The notes below the pieces were generated by a model. That model saw only the letters and a program-made list of their open reading frames with translations, was not told the DNA's origin and made no database searches. Positions 10,481 to 22,260 of a stretch of 64,000 bases of DNA are shown piece after piece (within the stretch, counting starts at the first letter, position 1; each line of letters opens with the position of its first letter). Location of the stretch: NCBI RefSeq assembly GCF_901709675.1, contig NC_051087.1, positions 9,822,884 to 9,886,883 on the forward strand, written 5' to 3'. Source of the stretch: Syngnathus acus. Its lineage: Eukaryota > Chordata > Actinopteri > Syngnathiformes > Syngnathidae. The position numbers and the translations under genes were made by a program.

Positions 10481-13400
10481 ACAAAGAAAAAAAATGAAGT
10501 AAATATTTTGTCCTTCATTTGGGGCCAGTATCAAGACTAAGTGTTTTAAAGTGCCGTTTGGGGCTAGGGGCCGTAGATGAGTGCCTGAGAATATTTAAAA
10601 GTGGCAACTTCTGTCAGCAAGTGGAATAAAAAGTTGATAGTCTGTTGGGAGGGTTTAATAATGAAACGGGAACATGTGGAGTTACTGGAGTTAAGTACAC
10701 TTAGGAGTGCACTCGGAAGTGTTATGGAAGAGATAACAGACGACAAGATGGAATGAGGAGGTGCCAGGATGATGGTTAACAAACCTTTGAATCTGGGTCG
10801 TCTCTTGGTCAACAGGAACAGATTTACTTTTGGCGTAGGTGAAATTAAACTTGCATTTGCTAAGACACAATTAAGCGTGAGGCTTTTGTACTACGACATA
10901 AAAATCCTAGAGGCACTTTGTATGAATGTATTACTTTCATAAGGTTAAGCACACAGTGAAGGGAGAGCGAGTGTCTGGTTGTGACAATGCAGCAGACTGA
11001 ACAATGTGCTCAAGTGCATTCACCTTATTTGTGTCTGAACATGAACGTGCGTGTTTGTATGTGTTTGTATGTATTTGTGTGTTTGAGCGCATGGATATGT
11101 GCTCCCGCTCTCTCTGCCATCAGGAGGTTTTAATAGCGTAGAATATTCCTTTGCATTTTACATGACTTTAGGGCAAGCTACTCTCGCCTGTCTGCTTTGC
11201 TCAGATCAGATGCTAAAATGGGAACACAGAGTGGACTGCAAGTCTTCATATCTTGCTCTGGAATCTTTGTGTGTGCCTCGATGATATTTTACATATAATT
11301 GTACACTTACAAATCTCATGTTGTATTTGTCAACAAGATCAGAGAGCTCATTTAGCTTCATTATTTAGGTTGGGTGTGTAGTATAGTGCACTGTCATATG
11401 AATGATATTTTTGCCCTGTATATATGTTCATAAAAACTACTACAATTTACAGCAAAGCGGTTGATGGCATCCAACTCAACAAATTTGGCAACCATCCTGA
11501 ATCTTTCACATTACCTTTCTTCTGTAGCTCTCTTGATTGTTGGAGACGGTGTTTGATTTATTGGTTGTTTTTTCAATTTACAAAACCTTAAACTCCACAA
11601 GACGATTGCATTACATACATGAGAAATTCAGAGTCTAAGGGTCCTATTTTCATGAGCAGCACAAGTCTAACTCAAAGTGCAGTCTAACACACAGAGCTGC
11701 GTCATCTACATACATGGCGGAAGGACTCACTGAAGTCGTGCCATCGGCATGCGCTGAATGTACTCATAGTAAAAAGGAATGATAAAATGTCCCACACATG
11801 TTAATCAAGCTCAAAATGTGTCTGCCTGCACCTTTTTTGAAGCAACCAAAATCACTTTACACCACCTGCGCCACAAGTTAGACCTGCTTTTTGGTAGTCT
11901 CAATTCTAGTCTACTTTTGGTCAGCAAATCGCCAGATGCATTAGAATATGTCAGAATGCCTATCACGGTGCAGCGTAGTCAACCAAATTAACAAACACTA
12001 GACTGACAAAATTACAATGAAATAATTATTGTTGTTTAAAAGCTTTGTTGGATGTATAGCTGCATCCTTTTCTCTCAGTCTGCAATTTAGTTGGTGAAGC
12101 TTAACGCAGTAATCAAATTCCACCCGCAATATTTGTGACATCTTGACCTTTGCATTTGACAGTAGCATTTTTTCACTCTTTACAATTTAAGCATTGATTA
12201 CTGCAATACATACAAACATTTAGCGAATTTCACCTTGATGAGGATAGTTGCCTGGTTGAAAATATTTGTGAGAGTCCCTTGTCTAAAAACAAAGTTGTAG
12301 CATCAGTAGAATCTAAGAAAAGACGTTAAAATATCACAGGTGAACGCTTCTCTCCATCTTCTGCATCTTTACTAAATTGAGATGCCAGGCGCAACTCCGC
12401 TCAATTCAGAGACTCCAGGATGAGTTTGGCTAATAAATATTAGATGGCTTACTTTTATTTCTAGAAGCTTGTCGTGTTTGCTGTTGCTTACACAGCAAAT
12501 CACCGGACAGAGAAAAAGGGGGGGAAGTAGTGAGGATACAAAACACACAAATAGATAAATAGTTAGAGTAACACGCCACAACATGGATAGAAGAGAAGAA
12601 AACAAAATGCTTTCTGGATTTCACCTGAAGCAACCAAAGGGGTGAATTCCATTTTGTAGCTCCAAAAAGCCTGTGCTGTGGAATCTTCTGCTCCAATCAA
12701 TATTTCAAGGGTGCTGTGGGGATAGATAAATAAATAAATAAGTAAATAAAACACATTTTAAGTCTGAAATGCTCTTATTGCCGGAGCGCTTCCATGTATG
12801 CCCTCTGGCAAAGTAGTAGAAGAACATGTGTCCCATCAAAGACTTGCACTGAGTAGACGAACCCATCTGTTGTGCAATAAATGAAATAGATCAATAAATG
12901 GTGCATCAACCCTTATTCGACAATTGAGCTGGATACACCTACACTTTCCACGCTCGTTCTTTGTGGCTCGCCTTTAAATTTCTTGAAATAAAAATTGCGA
13001 AATGAACAGAATTTTTTTTTTTGTCTCATGAATGTCTTTGTATGTCAAACCCAAATGTCGATGGGAAAAAAATAATTACCCCAACTTTTCCACTACTTTT
13101 GAAAGGGGGTGTTTAAACAAGTATGGTATATGTGATTAAAATTTTGTCAGCCCGACTCTAGGGTATACCATGTCTCTCCTCCTGTGAACTGGCAGAAGCC
13201 TTTTGGCTCACTGGCCATCTGGGTCTGCTTTTTTCTGCCTCTTTAATATTTGCGGTTCAGACATGTTATTCCATTTAAAAAAAAAAATCCTTTGGCCATT
13301 GTATAATATAACAGTTGTTTTATACATAAGCTTCTATGTGTTAAAAGGAGTGTGATTACATGTCAACACAATAACTATACTCAAACTTCATGTTACAAAT

Positions 13401-15712
13401 CTTTATTCTACACACACAAGCTCGGTCATGCGGGTGGGCTGGCGGTCATGAGTGTGTGCCAGAGATAACATGTATGAGCCTAACAGAAAGTTTAGCACTG
13501 TGTGCATGTTGATTTATGAAGCTTTATTGGTAATCAATACGTTCTTTTTAATCATTTAGATACAGTGATTGATACTCGGAATGGTCAGCATATGGGTTTG
13601 GAACTCGAGCCGTGTGTCTGACCATTCCCATATGAGTAACACTATCTTCACTTGAGCCAATACATTTATTGTTTTGTGCTCAAGCAAATTAGTAAGAAAT
13701 AAAAACAGAAAAGAAAAGAAAAAGCGATCATGAAATTTGTCTGCTGAAGTTGAAACTTTGACTTTATTCAATTGAACTCCATAGTTGTGCACAGTTTCTT
13801 GTCCCTCCATTATGTGCATCTTAATTTGACAGGAGGGCAGATGAAGATTAGAAGAAACAAAGCCCTCTCTTTGGTTGTCTGTCAGCACAAAGAGACAAGA
13901 ATCCCTCCAATAGGCATTTCAGACAGCGATAGGCAGAGAGGTAGCTTTTTAGGGGTGGGGTGGGAGGATTGATTGATCTTTGATTAAATGTTGTTAACAA
14001 TGCAGAGTACAGGTTTTGCCCTGTCCTAAATTGGGGGTCACATGGGTCAAGACGTGATGTACAAAACTTACTAAGAAATTGCAATAATGCGGGGGTTAAA
14101 AAAACAAACACATTTTGATTCTTTTTCATATTCATTCAGCCCTAAATACAAGTTATGATTTGGATCTACATTGCCATCACTTTTATCCTCGTACACTTCT
14201 GTTTGGGCTTCTGAAGAGCCTCTAAGGTTGATCCAAAGTATTAGGAAAGAATGTTTCATCCAAGGTGATGAGAGAATTCACCTAGTCTAGTCTTCACCTA
14301 CTCTAGTCTTATCAGATCTTGGTGATTTGGACGTAACATGAAGGATCAGGCAGGACATTATAATGCCATGACTCTGCAGACGCCACATTGACGCCACACA
14401 CACTCGCACAAACACACACGCACTCACACAAATAATTCTAAAATAAGATGATGACAGACTAAATAAGCCAGAGGAGAGTGCATCTACCACATAATGAATC
14501 TGTTGATTTAAAAAACGTCTTCAGTTGAGTGAAGGCTTTTGATTGACCTCGCAGCTAACAATCATCAATATGGCATTGTGATTGAAAGCTTTTTTGTCAT
14601 ATGAAAATATCCTAGACATACAGCCTACCTGGAGCCACGGATTATAGGCAGAAAATAAGATAATTTATTTATTTTTATTTATAAAGAGCAACCAATTTTT
14701 TTAGCACCACAGAGAAAGACAAACGTTACAACGATTTGATGCTCCTCTTTAAATTGAATCTTTGTGCATTTACATTTACCAAAATTTGAAACTGTTTTGG
14801 GGTGTGTGTACAACTTAAAAAAAAAACAAAAAAAACTAATATGCAGCACAAACAAAGAAATCATAATCTTCACAAATATTTATGGGTTTTAATTATACTT
14901 CATCTTCAACGTTTAACTGAAAATCAAATGTTGCACGCACACACATGCGCACACGCCTTCTTACACATACACACCTCGGCTGTCTGGTGTGCATTTCATC
15001 TCCAGTGCTGCAATAGATTTCAGATGAGGATCAACACTTATGACCTGAGGGCAGAAAGACAGAAAAAAAGCATAAATAGCACAGAATGGAGAAACAGTTG
15101 AGCGAAACCAAAAATATTGGGCGTTTCAAAATCTACCGGTCGGCGTGTTATGTCTGCATGTAATAGGAGTCACATTAAATCATATAAATAGCCCTGACAC
15201 ATTCACGCCTGGTTGTGTGTGCAATCGAAGAAAGATGTATTCATTACTTAGCGTTCATAATCCAATCTGTGACTGATTTAGCTGTCTGCTGCCCAGGAGC
15301 CAGGCAGGCGCTATGGGATACCCCATCCAACACTCTATTTTCCCACACCAGGAGAGCAGGACACTGGGATACCCCCACGGGGCCACAACTGGGTCTGAGT
15401 GGACCGATCACCTTAGTCTAAACTGACATGTCTGCTTAACACACACGCATACACGCTCCAGGTAGCGTGCAGCACAGAGATTTGGAGGCACTGCAACATT
15501 AGGAAAGATATGTGCTTTGGCCTCTGGTGTAGAATATCATCCCTGAGGGGACTCACAATGTGTTTGTTTGATCTGCTCTATGTAGATTCTCTGAATATGT
15601 CAAATTGACCAATATGTATTTTGGCATGTTCCCAGCATGTAACGGAGACAGAGGAGCGTAACACTAACGATACACACACACACATACTGTATGTATATGT
15701 GTGTGTGCGTGC

Positions 15713-15713
<1 letters not shown>

Positions 15714-15778
<65 letters not shown>
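15714..15778. repeat. (TA)n microsatellite, about 32 units
   Basis: Uninterrupted alternating TA over about 65 bp, flanked on the left by a TGTGTGCGTGCG tract. Confidence 0.97.
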
Positions 15779-15780
<2 letters not shown>

Positions 15781-16912
15781 TCGTTTTGATAGTAGCTGTC
15801 ATAGCGGATATTTGACAGACATTTTAAGTAATCACTTTTTCACTTTTCTCTGGTTTGTTTCTTTTCCACTATATGGAATGATTGAATTGTCATTCAAGGT
15901 CTGCAAAGTTAACCACCAAAAACCAATAGAAAAACATCCTGTGTCTAGAGGTCAAAGTAACTAAGCAGGTATTGTTGTTCCCGAGATCTCTTGGCTTCTG
16001 CCCTTCGTAATCAATACGCAAAGACTAATAGACCCCGAGTCTGACCTCCAATAAGTGCTCCACACTTAGAAACATGAATTGCTGCCTTCAAAGCAGTGCC
16101 ACTTCCTGAATGTTGGCCTTTCATTAAACATGTAGCGTGAAAAAAGCGAGTGTGTGAGAACTTCAACACACTTGAAACCAGTGCAGAAAGGTGACTGGCC
16201 CCTCTAGCAGTGAGTAGAACCAGGGGAATTCAGACACACACACACATACACACACTTTTCAACGGTCACAATTATTCATAATTGCAGAGGAACTGAGTCT
16301 CTCTCTGTGTATGTGAATATGTGTATGTACATGTGTGCATGAAGAGAAAGTTCAGTCCCACAAACTGACAAATTCAATGAAAAGTTTTGAAAGACCGGGG
16401 AAAATTGCAGGAAAATACCCAAAGCACCATTGAAGTTTAGAACACAAACTAGACACGAATCTCAGTTCCCATTGGAACTTTTACAAAATAAGCCATATTT
16501 ATTGAAGAAAAAATATACACCATAAATCAGTGGGACAGAATTTGTTCTGATAGATACATATTTGATTTATTACCAAAACCACCAAAACTACAGAAACTCT
16601 CTGTGAAAACATTTGACATTCTGAATCAGTGAGTGACTCATACCTAGAGTTTTAATAGCGGCAAAAAAAATGCTGAATGTGACATTTGACAGGTAAGAGC
16701 ATTTTGCTTTTCAGGGGACCCCAAAAATGGCATATTTGTTCAACCATTAACATTGCATTATCAAAGAGAGTAAGCCATTTTCAAGACTTTAGATTGCTCA
16801 CTAATTTGTAAAAATAACACCAACTCATGTGGACTGACCATTCGTATAGATTGGGGAAATAAATTAGATTTACCAAATTGATATGAGTTCACATGTATCT
16901 ATTTTATGAAGC

Positions 16913-16935
16913 AATAATAATAATAATAATAATAA
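16913..16935. repeat. (TAA)n microsatellite
   Basis: Seven or so tandem AAT units. Confidence 0.85.
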
Positions 16936-17199
16936 ATAAGAAATTTCTGTAAGACATTTATTATAGTTCACAGATGATTAAAAAAACAAAACAATGGAGT
17001 TTCTTATTTTATTTGATGATTTCGTCATGCCAACAACGCATGGTCCCTCACCAGACGTTCCCAAAAATTCAAAAGGTGAAAACTGACACAAAGAAACAAA
17101 TACACTAACATAGAACCAAACAAGCGAATAAAAACAGTTTTCCATAAGTGGAGATAGAACTTAATGTACTGCATTTTAAACATGACTTAATCTAAGCAT

Positions 17200-17760
17200 G
17201 TACTTTTGCAGGCTTCCTCAAACAGGACACAAGCAAAGGCAATTAATCTGATCAATGGAATGTTAAATGGCGTACAGGATATGCCGCGGCAATACTAAGA
17301 GCCCTCAAGGCCCATCGAGGATATTCGACCTGATGGAGAAAAACCATGTCCCCGTTTCCTTAGGGGGCTAAATCTCTCCCATGTTAGATAAATTAGTCTG
17401 GCTTAGTACCTGGACTTCCTATAGTCAACTCACAACCTTTTGATCTCTAACCACGGCAAAATGGATCCAGGCTGATGAATTTGTATTCCCCGGTTATGAT
17501 TGATTATCTGGGTGCTCGGGACCGAAAGGGCTGTTTGCCACGAGAGTGAAAGTGGCTTTCTTTTAATATTGGAGTATTTGGAAGGAATCCCGATGAGAGA
17601 GAAGAAAAAGGGAAACAAAAGCAAAAACAAACAGAAGGGCTGATCATATGTGGTATTTTCTGGATGCGTGTTTTTTAGCTGTGTCTGACTGATGAACCAA
17701 AGTGAACCAGACAGACATCTAATGAATCAGGCCTGTAATAATCTCAGTTTCCCATACAAG
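17200..17760. promoter_or_regulatory. Candidate conserved non-coding element B
   Basis: A long non-repetitive block rich in homeobox-type cores: GGCAATTAATCTGATCAATG near 17,239, GGTTATGATTGATTATCTGG near 17,492, and CATCTAATGAATCAGG near 17,718. No coding frame or repeat explains it. Regulatory function is inferred from texture and position only. Confidence 0.3.
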
Positions 17761-19380
17761 CCAGGGGAAGAGAGGCGAGCTTGAGGCCATCACACACAAC
17801 TCAAACGGCATAAAACAGAAACATATGGTGAGTGTGTACATGGTGGGACACACAAAATAGCATGCACACAAAATGACTTCACACCCACCAGTCACCACTG
17901 GACTCCTTTTTTTACTTTAACACAACAAACAGCAGTATGTCGCCTTCTGTCACTGGCATGTATCTTTTTCATGATCAGAAATGACAAAGTTTTAGGATCA
18001 AAACATTATTTGGGAATATATTATAATGTATAAGCCCAGACCTCATTATAGAAACATGCAAATACGAGCATTCTTTGGTCATACCTTACATAATGCCACA
18101 CTCCATTTTCTGACATTCATTTTCCATTACTTGAAACCATGTGGATTGTGAACAGAAAGGTAGTAAGAGCAGTAAAAGATTCCCACCAACTTTTTATTCA
18201 AATAAGACTTGTGAAGTATCAGGCACGACACTGTTTCCTGCCAGTACATCCTAAATCTCTGAAGGCAGTTTACATGCTTCTCATGAAAGCTGCATACAAA
18301 AAACATATTGTTCTGGTGCACTAAAGACTAATTAGCAAAAACAAAATGATTTGGGTTTTTTCTTTTGCTTTGGAAACAAGTATACAATATGTTTTAACAT
18401 ACTGTAGGAGGTAAAGCCCAATTAGTGTCAGAGGGGATCGAGTCAGAAGGACCTCCTCTCCTGGCTAATCGCAGAACACTGTGTTTCCCCTAAAATACTA
18501 CGACAAAATGGCTGGGGAGAGGGCGTTCCGGCCTTCCGTGCTAAAGTTGTTGCCCCCATGACCAAATCAGAACAACAATGGATGGATGGTACTGAATAGG
18601 ATCATACGAACTGAGTCGTTCCTTTTTCAGTTCACTTGGCGTGCTCCACAAGAAACTTTGCCACCAACAAGAGAACAGAGGGGTCACAGATAAAGCGGGC
18701 GTGCGTCATGGACCTCCACATCCACATGTTCCAAATCCAGGTTTCTGTTCCTTCCTGTGAAGAGTTTGCATGTTGTACCCACACCTTTGCCTCTTACCAC
18801 CCAACTACATATTGCCTTTGGTAAAATGATCTACCACTCTCATTTGATGACAAAAATATTCCATCAAATTCCTTTGTAAAGCTACAAGGCATCTCCGATA
18901 TAACATGTGATGACCTTCTAGTATGACACAATTTTCTGACATTTGGTTGTCTGAAAGATTACAATGAATAATGGTTGACTAATGGTTCAGCCTATGTGAC
19001 CCACAGACACTATTAAGGACGTACAGTAAGTAAGAAGTCAATGCTGGACAAGGCGCTGTAGTACCAGAGGTCGATTCGGGAGTGTCGGTGTACCAAATGC
19101 CGGTTGTCTCCATGGACACCAGTTCTCTTTCTAACCCCTTTGACTCTGAATTGTGATGGCAAATGTTAATGGCTTTTCTTCTATATGTCGGTATGTTACC
19201 ATTTTTTGGCTCGACTATATGGGCATCGGAATGCAGTCGTTGAATTGGATGTCTCAAAAGCATCCTTCTTTGGGAAGGTTCAAGTGGAATTCACTCAGTC
19301 AGCAAGCTATGAAATGTGTGTGTTCACATGAAAATGAGTAAGTCCTGAATCTCAGGTCTCTTTCAATGACTACACCTTTT
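17760..19380. other. Gene-free stretch
   Basis: No exon is supported. A short ATGGATGGATGG tract near 18,580 is a typical fish repeat tail. An RFX X-box-like motif lies at 19,106-19,119. Confidence 0.5.
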
Positions 19381-19399
19381 CATCTTTCTATCTTTGAGC

Positions 19400-19620
19400 C
19401 TTCTTCCCTGCCCCACTAATGTTACCATGGAGATGACCAAATGCATATCATATGCATGCATGAGTTTGTGTAGCTTTTGCGCTCAGGGCTGGGCGGCTAG
19501 CAGAGGGGGGGGGCTGAAGCTGCGCACGACACAGAAATGTGTTCTACATAAAATGCTAATTTTACATATTTAATGCCACGGAGCAATTTCTATTGGGAGC
19601 TGAGCGGAGAAGCACTGAAG
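19400..19620. promoter_or_regulatory. Candidate conserved non-coding element C
   Basis: Contains an RFX-like GTTACCATGGAGAT at 19,421-19,434, octamer-like ATGCATATCATATGCATGC near 19,441, and TGCTAATTTTACATATTTAATG near 19,553. Non-coding and non-repetitive. Function inferred only. Confidence 0.28.
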
Positions 19621-22060
19621 CAAAAGGTGAAAGGAGAGAGCACTTATTGCATACACTCGACTGTCTAAAGGGAGGGGGGATGACAGCACAAACTCCCTCC
19701 TCTCCACTTAACTCATTTATTTATCCGTTTGTGCCCTCGTCTGTCTCGCCCCCGTCTTGGTGTTATGAGCTTTCTTATATAATGCACAGACTTGGTGCGA
19801 ACGGCAAACACAAAGATGAACTGACACCATTTAGTCGAGAAAAAAATATTTTATCGCTCAATTTCCGGCACATTTACTATTAGTCACCACATAAACTAGA
19901 AAATGTCACTGACGGAATGAAAATTGTGAATAAGAATTAAAGAAATGGTGTGGATCATTTCTATGTTATGGATGCAATGGTAATATTGAGAAATGTATTC
20001 AGCAACTGGGACAAATGATAATTACAATCAAACTTTGGGGGCACCACATCATTTGCAACACAAGCATCCAACTTTTCAACATTAGTTCAATGTCCTTGTG
20101 TTCTCTCAAGGTCTCGTACTATTGTTCTCACTGACCTCAAGTGTGGTTTCATGGTTGATTTCAGTTGTTTCTGCAGTAATCCTGTGTTGTTTTTGGGGCT
20201 AAAGGTAAAACCAGATTAACTCGACTTTGGATCTGTGAACTCAGCTGGAAGGCCAGAGGGTCGGTTCTCATGGAGAGAAAATGGAAACATACACACACAC
20301 AACCAGAGTGTATGCATATCAACACAAAGAAATGAGAAGCCAACACAAGCATCATCAGTTTTTTTCAAATCAGAATAGAATTTCTCAAAATGACTTGTTC
20401 AAATTTTACAATCGGGCCAAAATGTTTCTTGTTTCTTTGAACTAGTTACAAATGATTTTACACATTACGTATGCGAATCATTATGTACAATTCTCTGCTG
20501 TTTCCAACATTATTATGATCAAAATGTATGACAGTGGGTCTCTACTGAATTCTCTCACACTCTGCAACATGTTTGCATTAGTTCATTGTCTTTACATGCA
20601 AAATGGTTGAACAAATTGTTATATGTCAAGTACAAATATTTCCATACATTTCCATTCTGCTTTTTACGAAGGCAAATTTTTACTTTTTCTTACGAAGGGA
20701 AACGTGTGAAGCAAAGATAAGTTCAGATGAGCTCTTAGACTGATAGTGTGAAATTATTCCAGAAGACAAATCAGTGCTTCATGTTTTATGAGTTAGTAGT
20801 TATAATAATTTAATTTAATTTTCTTGACGAAGTTTGAAGTTCCTTTGACTAACGCCGCCTCTGGAAAGTCATTGAAGTGATGCAACTAGGGGCATAACAT
20901 GCTGATAGTTTGGGCAAATTCGAAAGAGTCATCAATTTAATTTGTTCCAGAGAATGAGAAAGCAGTATCAGGTTGCTTACCAGAATTTTTTTTGTTAATT
21001 TTTTGTTTAACATTTGCTTAAAGGTCTCATTACTGATTTCTTCCATCTATGCCGCACCCTCCAAAATACCCGCTCAAATGTAACTTCCTTGGAATACATA
21101 GTCTGAACTCCAACGGCAGAAGCCTTCTGCACCAGGATGATAGGTTGCCACTGTTGCTAAGATCAATGGAGTCACTGAGTCTTGGGTCTAGTAATTGATG
21201 ATACCCATGGCTGGCCAGAGCTATTGACAACCTCGTTCACCCACAGCCTCCCATTAGTGGGTGCCCTTGTGTGTTCATTTAACTTAGTCATCTGAAAAGG
21301 GTTTTGTGTGAAGGTGTGCTGTTGTTTTAACCCCCATCACTTGGATATTGACTTTAATGAGGGGATGGTCTTGCCAGGTTAAATACTGATCAGTCAAAAG
21401 AAAAGACGGGCCACATGTAGTGTCTATAAAAAGTCTGCACATGGCTGTTCAAATGCCATCTTTATGTGTCAGGAAAAAAACAATCCTTTTCAAACTTTTT
21501 CCACCCATTTTGTGTCTGTGAAGTTATCCTTACATTGACGAAACTTTAAAAAAGGTAGAAATAAAAAATAAAACAGCACATAATAACCTGTGGGGCATTT
21601 GGAAATTCACTCAGATGCACGTGCACTATGAGTGGGTGCGTTCAAAGAGACAGAGTGCGCTTAGCTCCCATTTATTTCTGAAGGCGGCCAACACTGACGC
21701 AATGTGCCCCCAGTTCGGTCATCGAGTGTCCGCACCGGCACTCCGTTTTTGGTGCACTCTGAATAACCGAAAGGCAAATTTGAGCAATCCTCTGTGTTTT
21801 TCCCAACGGTCAGAGTGAACCAAAAATTGAAATTATTTATCTTTGTCTCATTTTTTCTAGATGTATAAAGAATGGCATTAGAACACGGATGTGTAGATTG
21901 TATTTAATGTAGGTTCTACACATCCTCGGCATATATTTCCGTGTGCGTGCGTTCGTGTGGGTGTGTGCGCGCGTGTAGATAAACATGTATGTGTAAAATT
22001 TCCTCGATGTGAATAAATGATAACTCTCTTGAAAGCCTCCTAAAATAGGCAATGCTGTGG
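19620..22060. other. Gene-free stretch
   Basis: No coding exon is supported. Apart from a Tc1-like fragment at 21,424-21,465 the sequence is unassigned. Confidence 0.5.
21424..21465 (+). mobile_element. Short Tc1-like 5' fragment
   Basis: TATAAAAAGTCTGCACATGG followed by CTGTTCAAATGCCA matches the left end of the larger decayed element at 9122. Confidence 0.5.
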
Positions 22061-22129
22061 ATGGGTGCAGCGCAGTCTGTTGCAATGATGCAAGAGAGTG
22101 TGCCACATTGCCAGTCACTAATGCCCAAC

Positions 22130-22260
22130 GCAGGAGCAAAGTGACAGGTTAACCTTTTCAATTATCTCATAGCCTGGAGGGAAAATGATGCCCACTATTA
22201 ATTAGATGTGGCATCTCTGCAATTGAAATATCATTGCTCCCTGGGGCCTACACACACAGT
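22130..22260. promoter_or_regulatory. Candidate conserved non-coding element D
   Basis: Dense AT-core homeodomain-type motifs in a unique block: TTTTCAATTATCTCATAG, CTATTAATTAGATG and GCAATTGAAATATCATTG. No coding frame or repeat. The most enhancer-like stretch in the desert by eye; no alignment available. Confidence 0.32.

Larger units (their letters stand above)
10480..17200. other. Gene-free stretch with (AT)n array and short microsatellites
   Basis: No exon is supported. It includes the long (TA)n array at 15,714-15,778, a TG-rich tract at 11,045-11,085, CA-rich tracts near 14,380-14,430, 14,935-14,975 and 16,230-16,256, and a (TAA)n run at 16,913-16,935. Open frames around 15.6-15.9 kb are artefacts of the (TA)n tract (alternating Ile and Tyr codons). 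Confidence 0.55.

Noticed and set aside
10564-10812. 82-codon minus-strand open frame considered as an exon
   Set aside because: No family match, no consensus splice context; composition typical of non-coding DNA.
15578-15964. Several open frames with long Ile-Tyr repeats
   Set aside because: Produced by the (TA)n microsatellite, not by coding sequence.
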